Assembly (NCBI GenBank): GCA_022818135.1
Contig: JAFMSR010000015.1
Location: 26,732,074 to 26,796,073 of the forward strand
Origin: Saxidomus purpurata
Taxonomy: Eukaryota > Mollusca > Bivalvia > Venerida > Veneridae
Reading direction: 5' to 3'
DNA: 64,000 nt
The notes under the pieces were generated by a model that saw only the letters and a program-made list of their open reading frames with translations, was not told where the DNA came from and did not search any database. This document shows positions 10,815 to 22,720 of this stretch, in pieces; the first letter of the stretch is position 1, and every line of letters begins with the position of its first letter. The position numbers and the translations under genes are program-made.

Positions 10815-10925
10815 CAAAATTACCAATTATTTATGTTAATATACCGCTGTTTATCATACAGTGTGTCATAAATAACAAATCAACGAGCGTCATAAATAGT
10901 TGTTACTGTCAATTTTCCTGTATTA
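10815..10925. promoter_or_regulatory. Non-coding block shared by the upstream regions of LHFPL A and C
   Basis: Similar to 40530-40640: CCGCTGTTTATCATACAGTGT, GTAAATAACAANTCAACGA-like and TGTTACT landmarks in the same order. It lies about 3.9 kb upstream of the copy A start; the partner lies about 2.9 kb upstream of the copy C start. No counterpart was found upstream of copy B. It may simply be unselected duplicated flank. Confidence 0.35.
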
Positions 10926-11964
10926 TAACGAGAGTTTATGAATATATTTTCATAGGAAGTGAAGTTTGGTCGATTTATTTCGCATTCTCTTCAGATTCAG
11001 ATATTGAGAAAGAGAGACAAATATACTCAGTTGCAAAAGAAAGAGTGCACTCTTTTTATTTTAGATATCTCCATTTTGATAAACGTATCGGCCTCAAATT
11101 GCGAGCACTACATGTATAAACTATTTACTGTCGATTGAATGTGCTATCAATGCACATGAAATTTAGCATACATTGCTCTAAACTTTGATACCAAGCATCA
11201 TATATATGTTGTAAAAATAACATATAAAATCAACAAAAACCTAAGTGCACACTTTCTTTTGCAGCATAGTATTATACATTCTGGAAAACGGATTTTATAG
11301 AGTAAAAGGAAAAAAATCATGATATATCACGGATATATCATTACCTTTCAGAGATTTCAAAATACATTAAAATCGCGATAAAACACTTGTCTGTGATGTG
11401 AAAATTCTTTCAATATAATACAATCGATAATTTTCTTGATGTATTTGCGGGCATTGTTTTGTATAGCGGAATGTTTGTTTTATTTTGCACCCTTGGCTGC
11501 TGAGTTAGAAAACATTGTCAAGTAGCAAGTTTAATAATGTCAGACTTTTTAAAAACTATTTTAACATCATATTTTACTCATTGTCAAATCTTTTTTTAAC
11601 AGAAAACACGCATAAATAATGTCATAAATTCCAATAATTTTTTATATACCTTCTGTTGTGCCACATACTTCGTGAATGAAACAATACCTGATAGCGGCGT
11701 GATCTATATTCTAGATTCCAGTGAGAGTTCTCTCTATGTATGATAAGTATATTTGTTCTAAGCAGACACTGAGATATCTTAAGTGATCGCTTAATTTTAT
11801 TGAGTATAACTGATCGTAATTCAAGAAGCAATATATACGGATCGTTTCTTTCGCGATAATGCTTTCCCTATTATCATACGGTTAATGTTTTATTTCTGGC
11901 AAATCTGATTTAAGCTGTGGAAATACTCCGATGTAATGTCTGTAAAACTGTTTCTTATCTGATA

Positions 11965-12144
11965 ACAGTCAAAACTGTGTTTTATACCACCTCCCAATAA
12001 AAACAATTCGCGAATAAAGACCAACATCGAGAAACTCGTGCACTATTGAGATATTATGTAAACATCTATTATTAAAGCCTACCTGTCAACAAATACCGCT
12101 TTAGCTTCTTCCCGAGAAGAGTCTTTGTTTACAGGTTTGACTGT
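11965..12144. mobile_element. Short palindromic MITE-like element
   Basis: Begins ACAGTCAAAACTGTG and ends ACAGGTTTGACTGT, giving terminal inverted repeats of about 14 bp. Internal landmarks are ACCACCTCCCA and GAAGAGTCTTTG. A related copy is at 22554-22720. No coding capacity. Confidence 0.5.
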
Positions 12145-12514
12145 ATAGATGTTTTGTGTAATAATATCTTATAAAAGGTCAAAAGATAAATGCCATACTA
12201 TATCCAGCTCATATTTGATCGGCATAACACAGCAAAATGTTGAATTACCAAACAACCGCTGCTACTCATCTCGAAGGGGAATTTCGTAGGGAAACATTAA
12301 CAATAATTATGCCTTAAAAGGCATGCGTATATATTTAGCAGATCTTTTCGAAACATAGTTTTACTATAAAAAAAGACAAAAGCATCAAATCAATACGAAG
12401 AAGCCACTGTTTCTAGGTATTTCGTAGGATTTAGATGTCGCTAAAAGAGACCATTTTGAATTTCGACCAGCTCAAGTAAAAAAAATCAGCAAAACATTTC
12501 CCATAAAACAGATT

Positions 12515-12625
12515 AATACACAACACAGAGACATGCATTAACAAAGTGTAAAAACAAACTGTCTATGTTTTATTTTCAGGAGATCATTGCAGATTGCAGA
12601 CATTAATGAAGGCTAATAAATAATG
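12515..12625 (+). repeat. Dispersed ~200-bp element, copy 2 (partial)
   Basis: CAACACAGAGACATGCATTAA and GCAGACATTAATGAAGGCT align with the copies at 26.3 and 46.7 kb; the centre is diverged. Confidence 0.4.
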
Positions 12626-12682
12626 TTAAATTGCATTAGTGTAGTGTGAATTTGAATTGATTCCTTGGATATTTAAGGATGA

Positions 12683-12940
12683 AGATTTCAACTTAGCGCC
12701 AGTGTTTCCTTCAGTGATATAGTGGTAGACGGTCAGTATTACACCCAGCAAAAGTCTGCTGGACCACGAGAATTTAAAATAAGAAAACACAATTTCCGAG
12801 ACACCACTAGTCATGACACCTACCAGCAGTCAGAAACACAGAACAATCACCAAGTATTAGAACAAAGTGGCGGTAAAAATCGCACCACTGCTCTAAAATC
12901 AAGCGAAAGGAAACATGAAGATATCAAAGTTGAGCCTTGA
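12683..12940 (+). CDS. Hydrophilic open frame, unrecognised, possible terminal exon
   Basis: Open for 85 codons from after a TGA at 12680 to a TGA at 12938. There is no ATG near its start, but an acceptor-like CCTTCAG lies at about 12713. The peptide is rich in Gln, Lys, Ser and Thr (for example SAGPREFKIRKHNFRDTTS) with no membrane or cysteine pattern. It could be a last exon or chance; nothing around it supports a gene. Confidence 0.15.
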   Translation, partial: RFQLSASVSFSDIVVDGQYYTQQKSAGPREFKIRKHNFRDTTSHDTYQQSETQNNHQVLEQSGGKNRTTALKSSERKHEDIKVEP

Positions 12941-13331
12941 GGGTCTGGTGCTGATGACTTAAAGCAAAAGTACTTATGAAACAGATTTCATCAATGTAAT
13001 GACAATACAAATGAAAAACTTGTAATGTTATACTTACATCGTTGATTGTTGCCCCTGCGTCGTTAATTATACTATCAATTCAAATGTGACTTCTCTGTTC
13101 TTCTTAGTTTTTAGAGGAGCAAATTCTGCTTTATAACTCAATTTAGCAGGCAAATACACCCTGTTTTTGTATTTCCCTTTTGGTTGATTGTAGTAACTGA
13201 TAATCTTTATGAATGTTACTAAAATATGTGTAAATGTAATTGTGACTTACGCTATTTGTAATCACAGAGAGGTTTATAAATTGCCATCATTATAGGTTTA
13301 CATTACCATCTGAAACCGTCCGTTTCCTTCT

Positions 13332-13418
13332 TTAGTCAGTTCCTTTCCATGTCTTTTTCTGCCCTCGTACTGCTTCACTCGGACAAACAGAGCTTGTGGT
13401 CGTAGTGCATACGTAATA
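13332..13418 (-). CDS. Possible terminal exon of an unknown gene
   Basis: A 28-codon frame (YYVCTTTTSSVCPSEAVRG..., ending TAA at 13334-13332) that would follow in phase from the exon at 13939-14111, which ends in phase 0. The acceptor (CTTAAGAG) lacks a pyrimidine tract. An overlapping frame (YALRPQALFVRVKQYEG...) is equally protein-like, so coding status is uncertain. Confidence 0.2.
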   Translation of the reverse strand, partial: YYVCTTTTSSVCPSEAVRGQKKTWKGTD

Positions 13419-13938
13419 CTCTTAAGTTTTCATAATATTGCTATTTTATCTCTTAACCTGTTACAAGTAAAAACAAATAATTTGTGCGAGTCAACATCTG
13501 ATTTTTACTTCTTTAAACTGATATATGGTTTACTTTCACAATAATTAAAAAGATCATTGTCTGCTATAAGTATACGGTCATCATCGTTTAAATCATGACG
13601 TTATTGCCAGTGTCCGTTTAAATACTTTTCAACGCAAATTGGAATAATTCGTCCTTTTGGACAGTTAAGTGACAGTCCACCATTGCTTCTATGGTTTTTA
13701 GAGTAGTAAAAACAAAACAAACATAAAATGTCCCGTTTTAGGAATAGTCAATATATTACGCACGTACTGGATCATTTGATTTATTCTTCTATGATATAAA
13801 CTTTTAATAAAGGGTAGGTTCACCTGAAACTTAAGTTAAGCAACACGGTTTTTCTTCTATCTAATAAAGTCCAACACGCGTACTTTGTCTGCTGTTTTTG
13901 TTTGTTTGTTTTTTTTTGTCTGCAGTTTTATCATCTAC

Positions 13939-14111
13939 CTCGTTTGAATTCGTGATATATCCTGGCTGCTCCAGGCATCGTTTATCAGAATGAATGAGCA
14001 TTGTCCACTTTTCGCTGGACATATATTTATCAAGGTTTGGTATTCGACTGCCATCGGGATAGCTTGACAGCACTAATACGTTTCTGTCTGCGATAACTCC
14101 TTTAGGATTTG
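13939..14111 (-). CDS. Candidate internal exon, family unknown
   Basis: A 173-nt block with an acceptor after a T-rich tract (TTATTTTCTCATAG, ending 14112) and a GTAGAT donor at 13938. Between them are 57 uninterrupted codons of ordinary protein composition, with the phrases GVIADRNVLVLSSYPDG and DKYMSSEKWTMLIHSDKRC. It enters with 2 nt of a split codon and leaves in phase 0. I do not recognise the family and found no convincing upstream exon; the adjacent 14.14-14.28 kb may be repeat DNA, so this could be a gene fragment carried by duplication. Confidence 0.35.
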
Positions 14112-14664
14112 CTATGAGAAAATAAATATTTATCCTACATCAGATAATGTCCAGTCCACTTCTCGTCAATACGAAATTTGGTCGCACTATTGCAATGGAA
14201 GAAGGCATGGCCTCTAAAATTACTTTGCCGGAACATTTCCCGGTTGCAAAAAAGTTATTAAATACATATACCTCTAATATGTTCTCTTCAAGTTCATTCA
14301 ACTTCTAAAATGTATACTTAAAAAAACCATGACTTTATCGCTGCTGTCTTATTAATGTGTTCCTAGCTATTAAATAAATGAGAAAAAGTCAATACATTTT
14401 ACTTTGCATAATATCATTGTTAAATTTGTTTTCTTTTAGCATACTACATCAAATAGTTGAAATCAATGAGTAAATTACCGATCCAATAGATTCAAATGTA
14501 TATTACGTATTTCGAGTACACATATCTTACATGATACACATATTTTTACGCTTGTATAGGTTTGTCAAAGTGCACTTTTCAGGTCAACTGTTAAGTAAGT
14601 GGGAAATTGCCAAAGATACCCGTGTAAAATATCGAACGAATGGCCATGTCAAAGGTAAATGCAA

Positions 14665-14875
14665 GAACTCCATAAATGCACAGCAGAAAGACTTGCGTTA
14701 ATATTGCATACTTGCATGTCATCAGTGCATTTAATTTCCCAAGAGAAAAGTTTGACATTTATGGCGTCTCGCAAGCAAACTACAAAGGTGCTGAGCTACT
14801 GAAAACAGTTGCCGAGCAATATGAAGTGATTGCTATTGATTCTACAGACGGGTCCGTAGTAAAATATTTCCGGTA
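14665..14875 (+). repeat. Dispersed ~200-bp element, copy 3, protein-like core
   Basis: The best-preserved copy. It stays open for 66 codons to a TAG at 14874, with a core reading FDIYGVSQANYKGAELLKTV. The copy at 46.7 kb reads a related peptide (DIYEGSQVKYKDISQLETTV) in the same frame. The shared frame suggests an ancestral coding exon or transposon gene, now scattered as relics. Confidence 0.4.
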
Positions 14876-14879
14876 GCAT

Positions 14880-16190
14880 TAAACAGGTAAATACCAGTTT
14901 AGTAATTTATAAAAACACCACAAAAGACACTAATAATGCATAGTATATGATTTTTAAAATATGGGAGATTGATAGACATTCAAGGTTAACATGGAACAAA
15001 AGTAAAGCAGTATCATTTTGACATATTGACATATTTTAGAATCATTTATATATTACACTAGAATAACATTCCATATTATAATTATGCAACCAATGGAATG
15101 CCATTTTTGTAAATATGGCTCATTTGTTCATGTCTGTTTAAACCTTGTTGTTAATGAAATAATGTATGTAAATAACCATGCACAATTATGGTTTAATTTG
15201 GATTATCAAGTGTCTTCTTTAATACAAAAAGAAAATAAGAGATCGTTCAAGCTTATAATATTAATGTACACCAGAATGCAGTGTGCTCTGGTAAGAAGTA
15301 ACAAAGATATTTATAAGAAGTTGTGTTTCATTTTCATATGACCTTTACCCACTACTTTAATTTGTTTCATAGGCTAAAATTAATTAAAATACCAACACTA
15401 ATAGTTCAGTAACTTTCACAGTAATCTGAGTTCTAGTTCAGGAAACAAACACGAGTGGCAAAAGTATTGCAATCATAATGGATCATTTAATGAAGGAAGC
15501 ACGAATGTGCATCGTATACACGGCATTTTCTGACTTTGAGAATAACCATTGCTCTTGAGCTCATTAGTAACGCAACTATCATAACGTGGCATTACATTAC
15601 GGACTATTTCTTATCAGTGAATCAAATTAATGAACACGCATTTATTCCGTTCTACCGTTATTTATTTTAAACGGATTTTTCATATAGTTTGTATGAAAGG
15701 TGCTTTACATATCAACACTAATCTGAAAGGGTCACTTAACCGTATTAAGCTGCTTCCAGTCAAACTGCTACACATACGTTTAGACCTTTACAAGAATACT
15801 AGTAAACAGTCTTATGACATATAAATAACGGACGACAGACTTAGACAACTAACATTTAAAATCATTTAATAAATCTGTTTACTTCTCATATCTCAGCTAT
15901 GAGATAATCATCACTGAAAATATATAGCAACCCCTCTGTAAGTACGACTTATGCTTGCACTGCAACACAATGGATTCGAACAGCGGCAACGGTGACCTTA
16001 CTTTTCTTTAGTTCTAGACTTTGATTGGGATATACCCGTATGCCATATACTGAACATAGTGAAATAATTATTGAAGTAAGACTTTCTTTTCATGTATACA
16101 AAAGCTAGTAATGTTGCAGATCGGTTGCTTTAAGTTTACGTTTACATGTACTTGCATTCCATCTATTGTAATTTCAAAATGATTGATCAA
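14880..16190. other. Intergenic, no gene seen
   Basis: AT-rich; short frames without splice support and no recognised repeats. Confidence 0.5.
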
Positions 16191-16195
16191 CTTTC

Positions 16196-16388
16196 TTACT
16201 CTACTGTACACGGAACACTCTTTAAAGAAAGCGAGTGAGCTTCTCTTTTCATCGGCTTGTTAATTCCGTTAATGCCTCTTTTCAGACATATGTAAATGTA
16301 GAATGAATTAAGGCGGGGATCTGCTTCTAGGAAATTATCGACGCGTTCTATTTTTACATCAATACCTTGAACATAATTCGCCTTCATT
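16196..16388 (-). CDS. Weak candidate terminal exon
   Basis: An acceptor-like ATATTTCTCACTAG precedes 63 open codons (MKANYVQGIDVKIERVDNF...) ending TAA. Composition is protein-like but no family, partner exon or paralogue was found. Confidence 0.18.
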
Positions 16389-16399
16389 CTAGTGAGAAA

Positions 16400-17162
16400 T
16401 ATTTCTTAAATACAGCAGGCAAAGAGTGAATAAATTAAGGCGTATAATGTGCATTTTATTGTTAATATAATAAACAGGTTTTAGTGTTACACAAGCTTTA
16501 TATTTAAAGTCACATATGCCGTATATTGCCACGAGTTGACGGATAAATATTGATTATGAATATAATTATGATTGTGGAAAAAGTTCTAAAATACAATAAC
16601 ATAAGTCATCAAGTGTTGACGCCTTGCCTGATATAAATAAGCTGGAGATAATCATTTTCTTACTGCAGAGCAAACATGCTACAGAAATGTACATATGCGA
16701 AGACAAAATTAATGAATATGTATGCATGTAAAATATCTAAAATAAAACATGGAAAAACGTAGACATAATTGTTGGGTACTATGTAATCTTCATGACGTAG
16801 AGCGAATCTAAACCATATAATAAAGTTAGCTTTCTCTGCTTTGGAAGGCAAAGAACAGTCTAGCTAAAGAAAGACATTATTTTACATCAATTTATCAACA
16901 ATATATTGCACTGTATGTTTATAAGTTTCGATTAGTGATGTTATAAGTCTATACGTCTTCGAAACATTGAGCAATCATTGCACAGTTAGCTGACTCTTCT
17001 CGTTATCAACCAAATAATATGGCGACTCACTCACTATGTATTTTATAACAACACTTTGTTCACAAAAACAAATCTCCGTAGAAATATACATCTGCACTTA
17101 TATCAACACACCTTTGAGATCATTCATTACAGCGTTTTTATTTGTTCACTTCCGGTTCCATG
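16400..17162 (-). other. 3' flank of LHFPL copy B
   Basis: The first ~60 bp beyond the stop resemble the 3' flanks of copies A and C (GAGATCATTCATTACA, TTCCGGTTCCATGTTAC on the plus strand), so this is probably 3' UTR. An AATAAA occurs about 25 nt after the stop, too close to be a certain poly(A) signal. Nothing else recognised. Confidence 0.45.
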
Positions 17163-17287
17163 TTACAAAGCATATCCGGTAACGACTCGTTTCTGTTTTG
17201 GCGCGTGAAAAGCCAGTGCGGAACACATCAGAGTGATACAAATTCCAGCTGAAGTTAGGTAGAAACACCAAGACAGCGAACAGTTAC
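17163..17287 (-). CDS. LHFPL6: LHFPL copy B exon 3
   Basis: 125 nt to TAA; acceptor TTTGTTCAG. Codes the fourth membrane segment (LTSAGICITLMCSALAF) and a short cytoplasmic tail with KQKR. Confidence 0.92.
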
Positions 17288-20200
17288 CTGAACAAAAATG
17301 AAAGAAACAGTCGTAAATTATCAGATATAAAATAGTGTTAACATATGAACTTTTGCTTAAAGGTCTATACTAACGAAAGCGAAAATTCAAATATACTTTA
17401 AAAAAACACAGAAATCAGTTCTTTTTAATAAAAAATGAAAGTTGGTATGTAGAAATTCTAAATAAACCACAGTACATGTACCTTATTTTTCTATGCATTA
17501 TGAAGAAAGTAAAAAGACCTGGGTGGTCTTTTGTCAAATTACTGAGATTTCAACTAATCCATCTTTTCTTCTTGTTCCAACCTTTCTGTAAATTTTAACC
17601 TGACATCTCATTTTTAGTGTCTGCATAAGATAATGTACTTGCCATGAAAAACTGTCGCTATTCCTGACCTTTAAAATCAATACATTGATTTAGAGTAATC
17701 TTTGATGATATTCAAGACTTTGAGGAATCATAAAACTGCGTCAAATTATGAGGATGAGCGTTTGACATTTTCTTCAATATTTCTGTTTGACTTGTATAAA
17801 TTTTCCCTCACATAGTTATATTCAAAAAATATCTTCATGAATTTTGTTCCCGGGTATTCACGTCTTTGTAGGAAGTCTGCTAATAAATGTGATTTTGCTT
17901 ATAATTGTATAAAAGTTCCTTTTTTGGTAAAATACATTGGAATAACACTTTACAGCAGATTATTAAACTAATCAGTTTAAAAACATAGCCCTTAGTGCAT
18001 GTCATTGGTAGGAGTTCAACGCTCGTTTTCACCGTATTTTTGTCATTTTAACAGGCTGGCAGCTTACCATCGCTCCTGGGAATAACCAGTACCATAATCG
18101 TATTCTCCGCAAGAAACTGCCAATTTTCTTACACAATGAGACATGGTCGGTTGAAAGGCTCGAATCCATGACCCTCAATCTGTGAGAGATTGCAGTAATT
18201 TCAAGCCAGCAACTCTAACCACTCGACAACAGAAGCGGACAATCGCCCTTAGTCAAACTAATTTAAAGATATGCTTCTGTCACAAAGAGTTCTGAGTGAC
18301 AAGGGCACGTCATTTATTACATCGACTTCTTATTGTGAATGAATGTTCGGATAAAGGTGCATGTACATGTAGTTAAATACAGTTACCAATTAACATACTT
18401 AAGTTTTAAACTGCCGAAATAAATGTGTTAATTATCAACTATATAATAAGAGAGAAGCTCATATAAAAAATGTGTAATGCGATTTAAGAAACAAATTTCG
18501 CACCTAAATGATAGGATTCCGAAGAGTTTCCACACGCTTGCCGAACCTCCGGGCTATCCCAACCATTTGGGTAAATTCCCACTCCGGTTGCCATTAATAA
18601 CCCTGTAAATATGTAAAACATAAGTGCTATTTTATCACAAAGTCTGCAATACCATAGACTAAATGACTGATTAAACTTTAAGAAATTAGAATTTGTCAGT
18701 ATTTAAGTCACAACTCTCAATACAGTTCTGCAATCACAACCAAGTTTACGTTTTTACAAATTTCTTTTAAGAATAAATTGCGATTTTATAGGCAGCCTGT
18801 CACCTAAACAAAAATGCATTATTTTCATTTTCATTTTAATGATTTTAAGTTTCGTCTGAAGTTTTTATTTTCAAATTAAGCGTGGTTTGTATATTTTTGG
18901 GTTTCGTATAACTTTCAAGCTATAACCTTACTTTTCGTAAAATCGAATGATTCAACCACTGAATTTTCTATCGAATTACTTTGACTGTTACTTCATTATG
19001 ATTCATAGGGTATTATTAGCTGTACCCAATATTCACATGTAAAGTCTTTGTTTTCTTTCTCCTTGTCACGTTTCTATAGCAACATTTTAATTAGTATTCA
19101 TCCATTGTTAACAAGCGACAGACTGGTCGCCGTGAATACAAAAGCGTTTTGTTTCCATATGAGAAGTACACGCAACATCGTGAAAACCAAATACTGAAGT
19201 GAACGTAATTTTCGTTCGCGTTTTATTCTGCCTATCTTGTTGATAATGAAACATATCTGATGCAGACATAATTATGATCTATACATTCTCTGAAAATAGT
19301 TTATTTTGTACGTTCAGACACCAACAGATACTTAAAAGTTACTTGAAGTAACTCAACGGACCATTTATAAGCACTTTCAAATAAGCTTCTACTTTAGAAA
19401 TACAAAAGAATACCAATACATTTATCGCTGATAAAAAGTACTTTTCATGCATTGTAATTGATAAAATGTTCCTCTAAAGGAAATTGGGTTATATTTTACT
19501 TATTTAAGTGGAAACACTCTCGAGATGCGGTCTCGGGTGATTTCTTTTTCTATTTAGTACAAGGACCAACGAGAAATATTGCAGACTAATCATTTAACAG
19601 TAACAATGTTAGAGACCATTTTGACAGATTGCAAACAATTTAAACTCTCACAATTAAATCCGCATTTGAGGTTACAGTAAAGGGCAGTTTGTTAAAAATA
19701 CCACTGGTATCAGCATAATAGGCGGCATACCGGGCAGAGGTTCGATTAATAATTTTCATTGACCTCGATTGTCAGTTGAAAATCGTTATAGCAGCATAGT
19801 TTTCGAGATAAGGAGGTCAAATATGTTTCAGATTAGATTTAAATACCACTTAAATACAGCTTAACAAACATCGTGTAGTAACCAGATATTCTATAAAGGG
19901 GCGGGGGTCGCTTTAAACTTACTAACACAGGTTGTTCAAATAACAAATCAGTATACAATTTTTTATGTTGAACGTTAACAGTAACTATAAGATTAAAGAG
20001 GTATTTATGTTATCAAATTTATCACCCTGGATTTGGTACCATTTAATAAATTTCTTTATTATTGTTTTCGAACTCCTGATTTCTTAATATTTTTAGCACC
20101 TACTCTTTAATTAATTTCCATTTTCCAACTTGGACATTTTAGTGTTCACGAAACATTTATTAACTTGGCAGACTTTGAGTGTTAACGGCGAACATTATAC

Positions 20201-20713
20201 TTACTGGCGCTCCATTAAGGTAAAAGTTAGGCGAATACGCTTAATAAACTCTAAAAGTTAACTGGCTTAACATTTTTGCAGAATAAAAGTTCATAAATAC
20301 CATTAACCTGAACACATTTGTAGAATACCCGCTGACCGTGCCACCGTCGGAATGACCACACCCTTCACACAGATACCAAACATGGCAGTCAATGACACAA
20401 GTAAACATAGTCCACATGAAACACCGATCACAAGTGTAGCAATTTGCCATGACGTGCTTGGAATGTCCGAGAATGTTGTGTAGCGTCCACACTCCAACAC
20501 CATCGTCAGTTCGCCCCTGGCATTTATCGCCGGGTAGTTACAGCGCCGAAATATTCCGAAATGTACTGGAACGGTTTGTCTAGATTTTCCGTTGATTTGA
20601 AGAAACATATGTCCAGTTATCCAGTGAGGCATAAAATAACCAACACTGGAGATAACAGAAGAAATAAAGGACGAAAAGGCCCAAAAAACACCAAGACCTG
20701 ATAATCCAGACAT
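17163..20713 (-). CDS. LHFPL6: LHFPL-family tetraspan membrane protein, copy B (3 exons)
   Basis: Complete gene: exon 1 20308-20713, exon 2 18504-18602, exon 3 17163-17287, all with GT-AG introns in phase 1, giving 209 aa. Four membrane segments (about 8-28, 92-114, 121-147, 176-196). The first loop has the claudin-superfamily pattern: Trp31, then FGIFRRC with Cys58, and ECGRY with Cys75, expected to form the disulphide. Exon 2 carries the LHFPL hallmark GIYPNGWDSPEV, exon 3 NCSLSWCFYLTSAG and a basic tail ending VVTGYAL. Human LHFPL6 is about 200 aa, and FMPHW/FRRCNYP point to the LHFPL6/LHFPL1 side of the family rather than LHFPL3-5. LHFPL proteins are small four-pass membrane proteins; the role of this copy cannot be read from sequence. 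Intron 2 (1216 bp) holds a SINE. Exon 1 is very close to copy C. Confidence 0.92.
18048..18237 (-). repeat. tRNA-headed SINE in LHFPL-B intron 2
   Basis: Reverse copy of the family at 9828-10008: head with GTCGAGTGGTTAGAG (A-box) and GGATTCGAGCC (B-box), body with AAAATTGGCAGTTTCTTGCGG and GATGGTAAGCTGCC. Absent from introns 2 of copies A and C, so it inserted after the duplications. Confidence 0.65.
18504..18602 (-). CDS. LHFPL6: LHFPL copy B exon 2
   Basis: 99 nt, codes residues 136-168 (LLMATGVGIYPNGWDSPEV then RQACGNSSESYHL). Acceptor ATTTACAG, donor GTGCGA. Completes membrane segment 3 and the second extracellular loop. Confidence 0.92.
20308..20713 (-). CDS. LHFPL6: LHFPL copy B exon 1
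   Basis: Codes residues 1-135 plus the first base of codon 136; donor G|GTTAAT. The start ATG at 20713 gives MSGLSGLGVFWAF, directly leading into membrane segment 1. Confidence 0.92.
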
Positions 20714-21053
20714 TGTTTCACCACGATAAATCCGTCATTTATTAACTATTTATATTCCTCTCTTCTTTCATTATTTTTTCTTCAATATTACGCTAAATCA
20801 TAGCAAACATTTAATCGCAAATTACGTTTTTCTTTATAGATATTACAGTTATACATAATTATAAGCTAAATTTTATAGATTTTTTCACTTAAAAGTTTAA
20901 TTGATTTAAAAGAATCACATCTTTTGATTGATGCTAAATCATATTATTAAGCTCCGTCAACTTATTGTCTTCATCTGAACGCTTTATTTGTTAAAATATT
21001 TTCCTTTTATACACAGCGAAACGTGTCCGCTTTTGTTGCGAGAGAAAACTCAA

Positions 21054-21212
21054 GTGAACAGTGATGGATGAAAACAGCCAATATTCCAGCATGCCCTGAT
21101 TTTATCTCTCACTACTACAGTTGTTTTCAAACAGTTTCAATTTACTTCAAGTGTTTTCCTTCTCACTATAAAATATTAAGACTTTCTTCCTATTTTCTCT
21201 CTCGCTGCAGGC
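21054..21212 (-). promoter_or_regulatory. Conserved 5' block upstream of LHFPL copy B
   Basis: Partner of the blocks at 7316-7475 and 37976-38120; starts about 340 bp from the start codon. On the gene strand TATTTTATAGTG is the nearest TATA-like motif. Confidence 0.5.
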
Positions 21213-22553
21213 GGGTTCCCAATATATCCAATATATCGCCTTATACATGCACTCATTGACAAGATTATATTTCTTATATCCAATTTTCTTAATTCTCCCG
21301 ATAGATGAAATATCTAGCCCAAACTTAGAGATGATGTTATCAACTAAGTTAATCCTGTGCCAAACCACCTACTTTAACGCGAAATCCGCTTTTATAAATC
21401 TTATTTAGACGTTTCCGCCTGCAGCTCAAACTCCAAGTTTCTGCAGCGAATCCCTGTTGACAAAAAATGAAAATCTACAAAAGAATGGGAACGGAAATAA
21501 TTAATAATTGTACAAATATAAACGTTTTAAGGGCTTTGTTTATTGTTAAGTGAAAAGAGTACATATTTATACGTTGCTTATCATGGTAAATAGCTGTCAT
21601 GGTCACAAATATATTGGCCAAGTGATTCTGCATGGCTCTTACTGCATCTACTTTAGCTTGTTTCCTGTTTCACTAATAATTAAAGTCGTTCTGAATTCGT
21701 AAGATCCTAGATCTAATACCGACGTATTGAATAGATTGTAATAAATTCCTTTCACTTTCAATTCGCATTTGACTGCAGCACGAACGTATATCCGTAAATA
21801 CTCGGTTACATTTCATTTTCTTTTACATGTATAACTACTTGAGAAACTTTATACATCACTATTAACTATTAATTTGTACTCAACAGGATTGTATAAAACC
21901 TTTAAACTTGTGTTTTGAAATATTAGAAAACACTTGTAATTCATTATACTTGCTTCAATACATCTTACTACATAAAAAGACGAAAGAAAGTCAGATACAA
22001 ACCACAAATAGAAATAGTTAGGTGGGAGGAAGGGTGTGTAAGTTTAATACGTTTTTCTGTTACGGTTTTATTCAATGTGACAACGTTTGTCAAACACGAT
22101 TTCATTATTCAATAGGGAGAAACATGTTTAGACCTTTTACATCTTTGCTTGCTATTGATGTGATTACTTATTACATTTTTATTTATTTGAATGATCGGCA
22201 ATAAAAATTAACACATACTTAACGACATGGAATCGCGCAAAAAAGGGTTTTCAAAATTATAAGCAAACTATAATTTTAAAGATTCATCAGAAGAAAACAT
22301 TGTGTAATAGACAGGTGCATTATAAATGCGTGTATTTTATGTATTGCACTTGTAAGGCAGTTCTTCTATTTCATTTATGCTGGAGATGAAAGCGTCTGAG
22401 AATCATTACTACTTGAAATACACCTGTTCCGATCTGTTCACTTGATACAGACGTTCGCATAGAAACAATTGAAATCCTTCATACGAGTAACAGATTGTGT
22501 ACAATGTGTTTTTGGAAAACGAAAATAATTAAGTTATTTAGTATGGTGCACAT
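21213..22553. other. Intergenic, no gene seen
   Basis: AT-rich; only short frames without splice support. Confidence 0.5.
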
Positions 22554-22720
22554 ACAGTCAAATCTATGAACAAATACCACCTTCGGCAAGAAGATAAAGC
22601 GGTCTTTGTTAATAGGTGGTGTTTATTCACATGTGTCTACACAGTACTTTAATTGAGCACGAAATTTCCCCTAATGGTCTTTATTCATTCGAAGATGGTC
22701 TTTTTAACACGTTGGCTGTA
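22554..22720. mobile_element. Short palindromic MITE-like element, second copy
   Basis: Begins ACAGTCAAATCTATG and ends CACGTTGGCTGTA, with internal ACCACCTTCGG and TGGTCTTTATTC. Same general family as 11965-12144; ends more diverged. Confidence 0.4.
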
